Made by a program: the position numbers and the translations under genes
DNA from: an uncultured Eubacterium sp.
Lineage (GTDB): Bacteria > Bacillota > Clostridia > Lachnospirales > Lachnospiraceae
Direction: 5' to 3'
Assembly (NCBI GenBank): GCA_910586225.1
Contig: CAJUIL010000004.1
Location: 1-64,000, forward strand
Length of the DNA: 64,000 bases
The notes under the pieces: generated by a model
The model's input: the letters and a program-made list of their open reading frames with translations, nothing else
Told to the model about the DNA's origin: nothing
The model's database searches: none
In this document: positions 8,751-16,241 of the stretch, piece after piece
Layout: each line of letters opens with the position of its first letter
Numbering within the stretch: the first letter of the stretch is position 1

Positions 8751-9477
8751 GGGGATTCCAAAAATCTGTGTACCGGTTGTCGGTATTACAAAAAAAGAGA
8801 TCAAAGAGCAGGCGGAGCTTGCCAAGCAATCCGGGGCGGACCTTGTCGAATGGCGTGCGGACTGGTTTGCGGACGTGTGTGAGCCGCAAAGCGTTGCGGA
8901 GGTCTTAAAGGAGCTGCGGGGTACGCTTGGAGAGCTGCCGCTTTTATTTACTTTCCGTACGAAAAGGGAAGGCGGAGAGCGTGAGCTTTCTTTGAATGCG
9001 TATCTTGCGCTGAATGAAGCGGCGGCGCGTTCGGGGCTTGTGGATCTTGTGGATATCGAGCTGTTTGCGGGAGATGAATGTGTAAAACGACTGGTGGAGA
9101 CGTCACATTCGTATGGCGTAAAGGTAGTTGCTTCGAATCATGACTTTCAAAAGACGCCTGCGAAGGACGAGATCATAAAAAGGCTGTGCCGGATGCAGGA
9201 GCTTGGGGTGGATATTGTGAAGATCGCTGTGATGCCGGAAAGCAGGGCAGATGTATTGATGCTGCTTGCGGCTACAGAGGAGATGTGCAGAGAATATGCG
9301 CGCTGCCCAGTGATTACGATGTCGATGGGTTCGGATGGCGTGCTGAGCCGCCTCTGCGGAGAGCTGACGGGATGCGCCGTTACGTTTGGCGCGGTTGGAA
9401 AAGTATCCGCGCCTGGACAAGTGCAGGCGCAGGAGTTGGCAGCTGTGCTGAGGCTGCTGCACCAGAGTATGTTATAA
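8713..9477 (+). CDS. aroD: 3-dehydroquinate dehydratase, type I
   Basis: 254 residues, typical for the Schiff-base type I enzyme. It dehydrates 3-dehydroquinate to 3-dehydroshikimate. Motifs visible are GADLVEWRADWF (residues about 40-51), FTFRTKREGG, the catalytic His of VVASNHDFQKTP near residue 143, and VDIVKIAVMP, whose Lys forms the imine (about residue 170). The RBS (AGAGGAGG) lies inside aroK and the reading frames overlap. It ends 11 bp before the convergent PHP gene. Confidence 0.93.
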   Translation: MHTVTVRNVTIGEGIPKICVPVVGITKKEIKEQAELAKQSGADLVEWRADWFADVCEPQSVAEVLKELRGTLGELPLLFTFRTKREGGERELSLNAYLALNEAAARSGLVDLVDIELFAGDECVKRLVETSHSYGVKVVASNHDFQKTPAKDEIIKRLCRMQELGVDIVKIAVMPESRADVLMLLAATEEMCREYARCPVITMSMGSDGVLSRLCGELTGCAVTFGAVGKVSAPGQVQAQELAAVLRLLHQSML

Positions 9478-9488
9478 CTAGTTTTTAA

Positions 9489-10208
9489 TTAAGCAAGAAA
9501 CATCCGCAGCTTTTCTATGGAATCGTTCAAGATCAGCCGTTTTGGCATTTCGGCCAGCTGCAGCAGCGCAAGGGTACTGGAAAAATCGCCGATGTGTGCG
9601 GTTCCGTGGCTATCGCTGGAAAGCAGGACCGGGTGATCGTAGTGCTTGCATAAATGCAGCAGCATCAGGTTGTTTTGACGCGTGTCGCCTCGGTATCCGT
9701 CCGGCCGCAGCGAAGCGGCGTTGATCTCAAAGATTGTGCGGTGGCTGGCCGCAGCGCTGACCAGTGCCGGATAATCGACCGGATAGCGGCTGTCGTCACA
9801 ATGGCCGATGATCTGTACATATGGATTTTTTATGGCGGCAAGATAAGCATTTGTATTTTCTTCTTTCGTCCCAGGCTTTGTAATGGCTGGATGCATACTG
9901 GCGATGGTATAGTCCAGGCGCTTTAAAATATCCTCGCTAAGATCCAGTGTTCCTGAGCAGTCCAGGATGTTTGCCTCGGCGCCGTAGAGTATGGAAACGC
10001 CCAAGCGATTTTTCGGAGCTTGTGTCAGGCTGCGGAAATAAGAAGGGGTTGTGCCGCCTGGTGTGGCTGGGCCGTGGTCGGAAATGCCGAGTAACTGGAG
10101 TCCTTTGGCGGCCGCGGCCTTTGCCATATCCGTAATGGTGGCGCTGGAGCCGTGGCCGCTTGCGATTGTGTGTGTGTGAAGGTCTGCTTGGTAAGTCGTA
10201 GGGTTCAT
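9489..10208 (-). CDS. PHP-domain phosphatase (YcdX family)
   Basis: 239 residues on the minus strand. The metal-binding PHP signatures are DLHTHTIASGHG (residues 9-20), GISDHGP near 42, ASMHPAI near 104, GHCDD near 135 and SSDSHGTAHIGDF near 199, the set seen in YcdX-type hydrolases of the histidinol-phosphatase superfamily. The substrate is not predictable; a small phosphate monoester is likely. It has its own promoter at 10275-10303 and faces aroD tail to tail. Confidence 0.85.
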   Translation of the reverse strand: MNPTTYQADLHTHTIASGHGSSATITDMAKAAAAKGLQLLGISDHGPATPGGTTPSYFRSLTQAPKNRLGVSILYGAEANILDCSGTLDLSEDILKRLDYTIASMHPAITKPGTKEENTNAYLAAIKNPYVQIIGHCDDSRYPVDYPALVSAAASHRTIFEINAASLRPDGYRGDTRQNNLMLLHLCKHYDHPVLLSSDSHGTAHIGDFSSTLALLQLAEMPKRLILNDSIEKLRMFLA

Positions 10209-10274
10209 ATGATTGGGTCCTTTTTTGATGGTGTGGGAGTGCGGGACACTCGGATAATTTTGTGTCTAATGTAT

Positions 10275-10303
10275 ACTATAGCGTATTTTAGGTATGGAGG
10301 CAA
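10275..10303 (-). promoter_or_regulatory. Promoter of the PHP phosphatase gene
   Basis: On the minus strand: TTGCCT (10298-10303), 17-bp spacer, TATAGT (10275-10280), about 70 bp upstream of the start codon. Confidence 0.6.
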
Positions 10304-10336
10304 TGGTGTCTTAGAAATTTTGATATTGCACTGGAT

Positions 10337-10699
10337 ATGCATGGATGTTATGATGAAGGTGCGGGAGGGCTTCATAAATATGCAAATCTGTCTTTGTTCC
10401 AACAGGTAAAGAACGCGGTCAGAATGGGTAAATGTTATGTGACGCTTGAAGTAATGGCAGAAGTATGCTATGTGCTGGAAGGGCTGTATCAGGTTTCACG
10501 AAAAGACATCGTAGATAATTTCCGCAGACTGAATTTTGATGTGGTTATTTTGAATGCTGATGTATTTTTGCGTGCGCTGGAGATCTTTGATGAACCTCCC
10601 AAGCTTGATTTTGTAGATTGCCTGTTGTATGGATAAGAAATGGAACGGGGAGTCGACGTTATTACTTTTGATAAAAAATTAAAGAAAAACTTAAGAAGT
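10337..10699 (+). pseudogene. Decayed PIN-domain (VapC-like) protein
   Basis: The frame from 10337 reads a PIN-like core (YVTLEVMAEVCYVLEGLYQVSR, then FRRLNFDVVILNADVFLRAL and PKLDFVDCLL), stops at TAA 10634-10636, and continues in the same frame with EMERGVDVITFDKKLKKNL, the standard C-terminus of these RNases. One nonsense change (for example TAT to TAA) explains the break. The expected N-terminal LDTN strand with the first catalytic Asp is also missing. No antitoxin gene is adjacent. It is therefore probably inactive. Other frames in the 10209-10337 stretch look spurious. Confidence 0.7.
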
Positions 10700-10708
10700 A
10701 AAATGACT

Positions 10709-10749
10709 GGAGCAGATTTGTTGCAAAGAAACAAGTCTGCTCCATTTTT
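10709..10749 (+). terminator. Intrinsic terminator ahead of the BMC locus
   Basis: GGAGCAGA near 10709 pairs with TCTGCTCC near 10736-10743, with further pairing toward a short loop, and TTTTT follows. Confidence 0.7.
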
Positions 10750-10837
10750 GTATGACAAAAACAAAGAAAAACAAACATTAATTCTAATATAAAATGTTGT
10801 ATTATGTGAAATTTATAATAAAATATGTGGATTTATG

Positions 10838-10866
10838 TTGCCTTTGCAGTCCAAATAGCGTATAAT
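10838..10866 (+). promoter_or_regulatory. Promoter P1 of the BMC locus
   Basis: TTGCCT (10838-10843), 17-bp spacer, TATAAT (10861-10866), 44 bp upstream of the glycyl-radical enzyme start. Confidence 0.7.
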
Positions 10867-10909
10867 ACAGATATTCCTGATGGTTTGCGATAGAAAGGAG
10901 AAGAAGCAA

Positions 10910-13441
10910 ATGGGATTATATAGCTATGACAGTACGCCGATTCCGAAATCGGACAGGATTCCGAAGCTGGTAGAGCATTTGTATGCGAAAATGCCGGAGA
11001 TCGAATCGGCGCGGGCGGTTTTGATCACGGAATCTTATAAACAGACGGAGCATGAGCCGATAGTGATTCGCAGGGCCAAGGCATTCCGGCATATTTTGGA
11101 GCATATTCCGATCATCGTCCGGGATATGGAGCTGATTGTTGGGAGTACTACGATCGCGCCGAGAGGCTGCCAGACCTATCCGGAGTTTTCATACGAATGG
11201 CTGGAGGAAGAATTTGATACGGTACAGACCCGTGCGGCGGATCCGTTTTACATAGCGGAGCAGACGAAAAAGGAGCTGCGGGAGGCAAATGCTTATTGGA
11301 AGGGCAAGACGACGAGTGAGCTGGCGACGTCTTATATGGAGCCGGAGACGCTGGCTGCGATCGCGCACAATCTGTTTACGCCAGGCAACTATTTTTACAA
11401 CGGGGTCGGCCATGTAACGGTCAAATATGAAGAAGTGCTTGCGATCGGATTTGCAGGTATCCGGCAAAAGGCACAGGAGGAGCTTTCGTCGATCAGCCTT
11501 GCGGACGGCAATTATCAGAAAAAATCCAGATTTTTACAGGCTGTTATGATAAGCTGCGATGCCGCGATCTTATATGCGCAGCGTTATGCGAAGCTGGCGC
11601 TTGAAAAAGCGAAGGAATGCCAGGATCCGGTACGCAGGCAGGAGCTTCTTGTTATTGCGCAAAACTGCGCGAACGTGCCGGAAAATGGTGCGAACGGTTT
11701 TTACGAAGCTTGTCAGTCGTTTTGGTTTGTGCAGCAGCTTTTACAGATTGAGTCGAGCGGGCATTCGATCTCTCCAGGGCGGTTTGACCAGTATATGTAT
11801 CCTTATTATCAGAAGGATCTGGAAAGCGGGGCGATCACCCGCGCGTTTGCGCAGGAGCTTATGGATTGTATCTGGGTAAAGCTCAACGATCTGAACAAGT
11901 GCAGGGACGCTGCGTCAGCCGAAGGATTTGCGGGCTACAGCCTGTTTCAAAACCTGATCGCGGGCGGGCAGAATGCAGAGGGCATGGACGTGACAAACGA
12001 CCTGTCGTTTATGAGTATACAAGCGTCCATGCACGTATTTTTACCGCAGCCGTCGTTATCCATACGCGTATGGAACGGTACGCCGCATGAGTTTATGATC
12101 CGGGCGGCGGAGCTTACAAGAACGGGTATCGGACTGCCGGCTTATTACAATGATGAGGTGATCATCCCTTCGCTGATCAGCAGAGGACTTTCGCTGCAGG
12201 ATGCGAGGGAATACAATATCATCGGCTGCGTGGAGCCGCAGAAGGCAGGAAAGACCGAGGGCTGGCACGACGCGGCGTTTTTCAATATGTGCCGTCCGCT
12301 GGAGCTTGTCTTTACAAACGGGATGGACGCTGGCGTTCAGGTTGGCTTAAAAACCGGAGAAGTGGAGCAGATGCGAAGCTTTGAGCAGTTTTATGACGCT
12401 TATAAAGCCCAGATGGAATATGCGATCCAGCTGCTTGTCAACGCGGACAACGCGATCGATATGGCCCATGCACAGCGCTGCCCGCTGCCGTTTTTATCCA
12501 GTATGGTAGACGATTGTATGAAGCGGGGAAAGTCGGTGCAGGAAGGCGGAGCTGTTTATAACTTTACCGGCCCGCAGGGGTTTGGTGTCGCGAATATGGC
12601 AGATTCCTTATACGCGGTCAAAAAGCTGGTCTTTGAAAAAAAGCAGCTGACGATGAAAGAATTAAAGCGTGCGCTTATGACGAATTACGGCAAGGGCTTA
12701 ACGAGCGAGGATATCGCAGCGCTTGCGGCAAATACGGCAAAATGTATGCAGGAAGCAGGGGAGCAGGTAGGCGAAAAGGAGATTAAGGCGATCCTGCAGG
12801 CGGTTGCAGCAGCAGCGCAGGCACCGCAGGTAGTCGAAAGCGGCGCGCGTATTTTAAAGCTGCTGGAAGAAGCGCCAAAGTTTGGAAACGATATCGAGCA
12901 GGTGGACGCATTTGCAAGAGACGTGGCTTATACATATACAAGGCCGCTGCAGAACTATAAAAATCCACGCGGCGGTATTTTCCAGGCAGGCTTGTATCCG
13001 GTATCTGCAAACGTGCCGCTCGGTGCGCAGACTGGGGCGACGCCGGACGGACGCTTGGCGCATACGCCTGTGGCTGACGGTGTTTCCCCGTCGGCAGGCA
13101 GGGACGTCAACGGCCCGACCGCGGCAGCCAATTCTGTCGCAAGGCTGGATCATTATATTGCAAGCAACGGTACGCTGTTCAATCAAAAATTCCATCCGTC
13201 CGCGCTCAGCGGTATGCAGGGCTTAGAGAATTTTACGGGTCTGATACGCGCGTATTTCGATCAGAAGGGCAGCCATATGCAGTTTAATGTCGTCAGCAGG
13301 GAGACGCTTTTGGACGCGCAAAAGCACCCGGAGCAGTACAAGCATCTCGTTGTGCGGGTCGCAGGCTACAGCGCGCTGTTCACAACGCTGTCAAGATCCT
13401 TGCAGGATGATATTATCAGACGGACGCAGCAGGGCTTTTAA
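10910..13441 (+). CDS. Glycyl-radical 1,2-propanediol dehydratase (B12-independent)
   Basis: 843 residues from ATG 10910 (AGGAG at 10896-10900). It dehydrates 1,2-propanediol to propionaldehyde inside the microcompartment using a protein radical instead of cobalamin. The active-site Cys/Glu motif IIGCVEPQ lies near residue 440, and the glycyl-radical loop RVAGYSALF about 25 residues from the C-terminus. GCVEPQ is the signature of diol/glycerol dehydratases rather than pyruvate formate-lyase or choline lyase. The N-terminus begins directly with the catalytic fold, with no long targeting extension. It heads the locus and its activase follows. It is very probably the GRM5-class enzyme; glycerol as substrate is less likely given the aldolase and fucose genes. 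Confidence 0.93.
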   Translation: MGLYSYDSTPIPKSDRIPKLVEHLYAKMPEIESARAVLITESYKQTEHEPIVIRRAKAFRHILEHIPIIVRDMELIVGSTTIAPRGCQTYPEFSYEWLEEEFDTVQTRAADPFYIAEQTKKELREANAYWKGKTTSELATSYMEPETLAAIAHNLFTPGNYFYNGVGHVTVKYEEVLAIGFAGIRQKAQEELSSISLADGNYQKKSRFLQAVMISCDAAILYAQRYAKLALEKAKECQDPVRRQELLVIAQNCANVPENGANGFYEACQSFWFVQQLLQIESSGHSISPGRFDQYMYPYYQKDLESGAITRAFAQELMDCIWVKLNDLNKCRDAASAEGFAGYSLFQNLIAGGQNAEGMDVTNDLSFMSIQASMHVFLPQPSLSIRVWNGTPHEFMIRAAELTRTGIGLPAYYNDEVIIPSLISRGLSLQDAREYNIIGCVEPQKAGKTEGWHDAAFFNMCRPLELVFTNGMDAGVQVGLKTGEVEQMRSFEQFYDAYKAQMEYAIQLLVNADNAIDMAHAQRCPLPFLSSMVDDCMKRGKSVQEGGAVYNFTGPQGFGVANMADSLYAVKKLVFEKKQLTMKELKRALMTNYGKGLTSEDIAALAANTAKCMQEAGEQVGEKEIKAILQAVAAAAQAPQVVESGARILKLLEEAPKFGNDIEQVDAFARDVAYTYTRPLQNYKNPRGGIFQAGLYPVSANVPLGAQTGATPDGRLAHTPVADGVSPSAGRDVNGPTAAANSVARLDHYIASNGTLFNQKFHPSALSGMQGLENFTGLIRAYFDQKGSHMQFNVVSRETLLDAQKHPEQYKHLVVRVAGYSALFTTLSRSLQDDIIRRTQQGF

Positions 13442-13467
13442 TGCTTTATTTATGGAAGGAAACGGAT

Positions 13468-14271
13468 ATGGAAGATTATCAGATGACGAAGGGCCGTATT
13501 TTTGATATCCAGCGCTATTCCATCCATGACGGATACGGGATACGGACGATCGTATTTTTAAAAGGCTGTGTACTGCGGTGCCGTTGGTGCTGCAATCCGG
13601 AATCGCAGGATTACGAGATACAGACAATGTTTGTCCAGGGAGAGCCAAAGATCATCGGACAAGATGTTACGGTACGAAAGGTGCTTGCGACAGTGGAAAA
13701 GGACCGGGCATATTACCGCAGGACCGGGGGCGGTATGACGCTTTCCGGAGGAGAAAGCCTTTGCCAGCCTGAATTTGCAGCGGCGCTGCTGCGGGGTGCA
13801 AAGGAAGCCGGCATATCCACGGCCATTGAAAGTATGGGCTGCGCAAAATGGGAAGTGATCGAGAAGGTCCTGCCGTGGCTGGACCAGTACCTTCTGGATA
13901 TCAAGCATATGAACGCGTCAAAGCATCGGGAATTTACAGGCAAGAGTAATGCGCTGATGCTGGAAAACGCGGAAAAAATAGCAAAGATGCAAAAAAAATA
14001 TAACGTAGAATTAAGCATCCGGGTTCCGGTGATACCAGGATTCAATGATACAGAGCAGGAAATTCGGGAGATTGCCGCGTTCGCCGGGCAGCTGGAGCAG
14101 GTCAAACGTATTCATCTGCTGCCGTATCACCGGCTTGGACAGGATAAATACACCGGACTTAACAGGGATTATCCGATGGGGGATGTAAAGCCGCCGTCAA
14201 AGGAAGCCATGCAGACGCTTTTACAGACGGCCATGCAGGCATCCGGCATCGAATGCCAGATTGGAGGGTAG
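13468..14271 (+). CDS. Glycyl-radical enzyme activase (radical SAM)
   Basis: 267 residues. It uses S-adenosylmethionine and a [4Fe-4S] cluster to install the glycyl radical on the dehydratase. The radical-SAM motif appears as CVLRCRWC (CX3CX2C) about 30 residues in, followed by GGGMTLSGGES and the SIRVPVIPGFND strand. No ferredoxin-like double CX2CX2CX3C insert is present, unlike many dehydratase activases, so this is the short pyruvate-formate-lyase-activase architecture. I prefer ATG 13468 behind GGAAGGA; ATG 13441 overlaps the upstream stop (TAATG) and would allow coupling. Confidence 0.88.
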   Translation: MEDYQMTKGRIFDIQRYSIHDGYGIRTIVFLKGCVLRCRWCCNPESQDYEIQTMFVQGEPKIIGQDVTVRKVLATVEKDRAYYRRTGGGMTLSGGESLCQPEFAAALLRGAKEAGISTAIESMGCAKWEVIEKVLPWLDQYLLDIKHMNASKHREFTGKSNALMLENAEKIAKMQKKYNVELSIRVPVIPGFNDTEQEIREIAAFAGQLEQVKRIHLLPYHRLGQDKYTGLNRDYPMGDVKPPSKEAMQTLLQTAMQASGIECQIGG

Positions 14272-14272
14272 C

Positions 14273-14641
14273 TTGCAGCACAATTTTGAATGGATACCAG
14301 AAAGGATCGTACAAGAGCTTGTACCTGGCAAGGAGATATCGATCGCGCATATTATTGCCGGCCCTGACAGCAGCCTTTATGAAAGGCTGGGGCTTAAGAA
14401 CGCAGAAAGCAGCGGCAAAGCAGCGATCGGCATACTCAACGTAAGTCCGCCGGAAACAGCAGTTATCGCGGCAGATGTGGCGGCTAAGGCTGCAGGGGTT
14501 GCGCTTGAGGTTGTAGACCGGGTGCACGGTACGCTGCTTGTGACCGGGGCTGTGTCTGAAACAGAAGCAGCAGTCCGGGCGGTTTTAGACTATGTACAGG
14601 ATAAGATGGGATTTTCTGTGTGTGAGATCACCCGGACCTGA
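14273..14641 (+). CDS. pduU: BMC-H shell protein, circularly permuted PduU/EutS type
   Basis: About 122 residues from TTG 14273, 5 nt after GGAGG; TTG 14261 is an alternative overlapping the activase. The sequence (RIVQELVPGKEISIAHIIAG, then AIGILNVSPPETAVIAADVA and ending CEITRT) follows Salmonella PduU/EutS closely, including the N-terminal strand that builds the small beta-barrel over the hexamer pore. It would form flat hexamers in the shell. It ends the first transcription segment of the locus; a new promoter follows. Confidence 0.88.
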   Translation: MQHNFEWIPERIVQELVPGKEISIAHIIAGPDSSLYERLGLKNAESSGKAAIGILNVSPPETAVIAADVAAKAAGVALEVVDRVHGTLLVTGAVSETEAAVRAVLDYVQDKMGFSVCEITRT

Positions 14642-14693
14642 CAGCACACCGCCAGCCCTTGCCTATCGCGGTCTGCTGCAGAGCGATGCTCTG

Positions 14694-14707
14694 TGAAAAC
14701 GGTTACA
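14694..14707 (+). promoter_or_regulatory. Candidate cre site (CcpA operator)
   Basis: TGAAAACGGTTACA fits the CcpA consensus TGWAANCGNTNWCA at every defined position. It lies 39 bp upstream of the -35 box of promoter P2, and suggests carbon catabolite control of the BMC genes. Confidence 0.7.
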
Positions 14708-14710
14708 ATC

Positions 14711-14740
14711 CAACAAAAAACAACACAAAACAAACAATAA
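14711..14740 (+). repeat. Upstream block of three 10-bp CAACA-type repeats
   Basis: CAACAAAAAA at 14711, CAACACAAAA at 14721 and CAAACAATAA at 14731 are spaced exactly 10 bp, so they face the same side of the helix. They immediately precede promoter P2. Confidence 0.65.
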
Positions 14741-14745
14741 ACACG

Positions 14746-14774
14746 TTGACTATTGTTGAATTGTGTGCTAGTAT
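14746..14774 (+). promoter_or_regulatory. Promoter P2 of the BMC locus
   Basis: TTGACT (14746-14751), 17-bp spacer, extended TGC-TAGTAT (14769-14774). It drives the aldolase and downstream BMC genes and is bracketed by phased CAACA repeats. Confidence 0.65.
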
Positions 14775-14784
14775 AAAATAAGAA

Positions 14785-14814
14785 CAACAAAAACCAACAA
14801 AAATCAACACAATT
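14785..14814 (+). repeat. Downstream block of three 10-bp CAACA-type repeats
   Basis: CAACAAAAAC (14785), CAACAAAAAT (14795) and CAACACAATT (14805) are in perfect 10-bp register, just downstream of P2 and before the aldolase RBS. An inverted version (TTGTTGAATTGTG) starts at 14754 inside the promoter spacer. This is a plausible binding array for the locus's DeoR regulator. Confidence 0.6.
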
Positions 14815-14836
14815 TCACTCCAAGGAGGATAAAGAA

Positions 14837-15646
14837 ATGCAAAACGAATACGAACTGAAAAAAGAAATGTGCGAGATCGGCAGACGCGTATACAACCGTG
14901 GTATGGTGGCTGCAAATGACGGCAATTTTTCTGTAAAGCTTAACGACAATGAGTTTTTATGTACGCCGACCGGGGTCAGCAAGGGCTTTATGACACCAGA
15001 ATATATCTGCAAGGTAGACGCGCAGGGAAATGTGATCCAGGCAAACAAGGGCTTTCGTCCGTCCTCGGAAATTAAAATGCATATGCGTGTATACAAGGAA
15101 AGACCAGACGTAACATCTGTCGTACACGCACATCCGCTGTATGCGACGACGTTTGCGATCGCAGGCATCCCGCTGACACAGCCGATCATGCCTGAAGCAG
15201 TCATTGCGCTTGGGTGTGTTCCGATCGCGAAGTACGGTACACCTTCTACGATGGAAATCCCAGAAGCAGTATCTGAGCACCTGCAGTACTTTGACGCGGT
15301 TCTTTTGGAAAACCACGGAGCGCTTGCGTATTCCGATTCTTTGCTGAACGCTTATCACAAGATGGAGTCGCTGGAATTTTATGCGCGCCTGCTCTGGCAG
15401 ACAATGCAGATTGGCGGACCGCAGGAGCTGAACAAAGAACAGGTAGAAAAGCTGTACGAGCTGCGCAGACAGATGGGAATGCCAGGAAAGCATCCTGCAA
15501 ATGTATGCCCGAATGCAAAGGCAGGAAAACCAAGCTGCCACAGCTGCGGCGGACATTGTGCTACAGCCGGCGCTGCGCCGCAGGCGGACAAGGATCTGGT
15601 TGCAGCGATCACGGAAAAGGTAATGTCACAGCTTGGTATTTCATAG
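14837..15646 (+). CDS. Class II aldolase (fuculose/rhamnulose-1-phosphate) with C-terminal encapsulation peptide
   Basis: 269 residues, RBS AAGGAGG. It cleaves L-fuculose- or L-rhamnulose-1-phosphate to DHAP and L-lactaldehyde. Zinc ligands are visible in VVHAHPLYAT (near residue 97) and ENHGAL (near 156). After the ~215-residue catalytic domain come a Cys-rich linker (CPNAKAGKPSCHSCGGHC) and a terminal amphipathic helix, ADKDLVAAITEKVMSQLGIS, which has the form of a BMC targeting peptide. This linker-plus-peptide design marks GRM5 fucose/rhamnose compartments. It is the first gene after promoter P2. Confidence 0.92.
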   Translation: MQNEYELKKEMCEIGRRVYNRGMVAANDGNFSVKLNDNEFLCTPTGVSKGFMTPEYICKVDAQGNVIQANKGFRPSSEIKMHMRVYKERPDVTSVVHAHPLYATTFAIAGIPLTQPIMPEAVIALGCVPIAKYGTPSTMEIPEAVSEHLQYFDAVLLENHGALAYSDSLLNAYHKMESLEFYARLLWQTMQIGGPQELNKEQVEKLYELRRQMGMPGKHPANVCPNAKAGKPSCHSCGGHCATAGAAPQADKDLVAAITEKVMSQLGIS

Positions 15647-15692
15647 ATCCAAGAGCAAATGGTAATACATAATAAAAAGAAGTGATGAAAAG

Positions 15693-16241
15693 GTGATAAA
15701 CGAAAAAGCGATTTATGAAAAAGCAATCAACGAAGAAGATGTGATCCATGCGGTAAGATCAGTGATGGAGCGTATGCATCAGGATGCTGCCTGCCCAAGT
15801 ACAAAGCAGGGCGGCGCACCGGGCAAAATGACGCTTGCGTTAGCCAAAGCGCTGATCGACAAGGTAGAGCAGAAAGCGGCGCAGATGGGGGTGCGCGCGG
15901 TTGTTGCGGTATCGGACGCTTCTGCGCGTCCGGTAGCGGTCCACTGTATGGATGATGCTTACATCGCAAGCTTTGACATTGCGTTAAATAAAACTTATAC
16001 CTCCGCGAGCCTTAAAATGTCTACGCGTGAACTGGGCGAGCTAAGCCAGCCAGGGCAGCCGCTGTACGGTATCCAGTTCACCAATGGAGGGCGGATTGTG
16101 ATTTTTGGCGGTGGAGAGGTATTAATGCTAAGGGGTATGATCATAGGAGCGCTTGGAGTAAGCGGCGGTACGGCGCAGGAAGATACCAAGCTTGCGGCCT
16201 ATGGCAAAACAATTTTTGAGGAGGTAGCAGCGTGTCTGTAA
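15693..16241 (+). CDS. GlcG/HbpS-type protein (PduO C-terminal domain, DUF336) with N-terminal targeting-like helix
   Basis: 182 residues from GTG 15693. Residues ~45-182 (MTLALAKALIDKVEQKAAQM, then IASFDIALNKTYTSASLKM and IIGALGVSGGTAQED) match the heme-binding HbpS/GlcG/PduO-C fold. The PduO adenosyltransferase domain is absent, as expected for a B12-free pathway. The N-terminus (NEEDVIHAVRSVMERMHQD) is an amphipathic helix resembling encapsulation peptides, followed by a Gly/Pro linker. Its role in BMCs is not known; heme or redox sensing is a guess. The 3' end overlaps the aldehyde dehydrogenase start by 10 bp. Confidence 0.82.
   Translation: MINEKAIYEKAINEEDVIHAVRSVMERMHQDAACPSTKQGGAPGKMTLALAKALIDKVEQKAAQMGVRAVVAVSDASARPVAVHCMDDAYIASFDIALNKTYTSASLKMSTRELGELSQPGQPLYGIQFTNGGRIVIFGGGEVLMLRGMIIGALGVSGGTAQEDTKLAAYGKTIFEEVAACL

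Noticed and set aside
10152..10409. Plus-strand 85-residue frame upstream of the PIN remnant
   Set aside because: It overlaps the PHP gene start and promoter, lacks a good ribosome binding site and has no family features.
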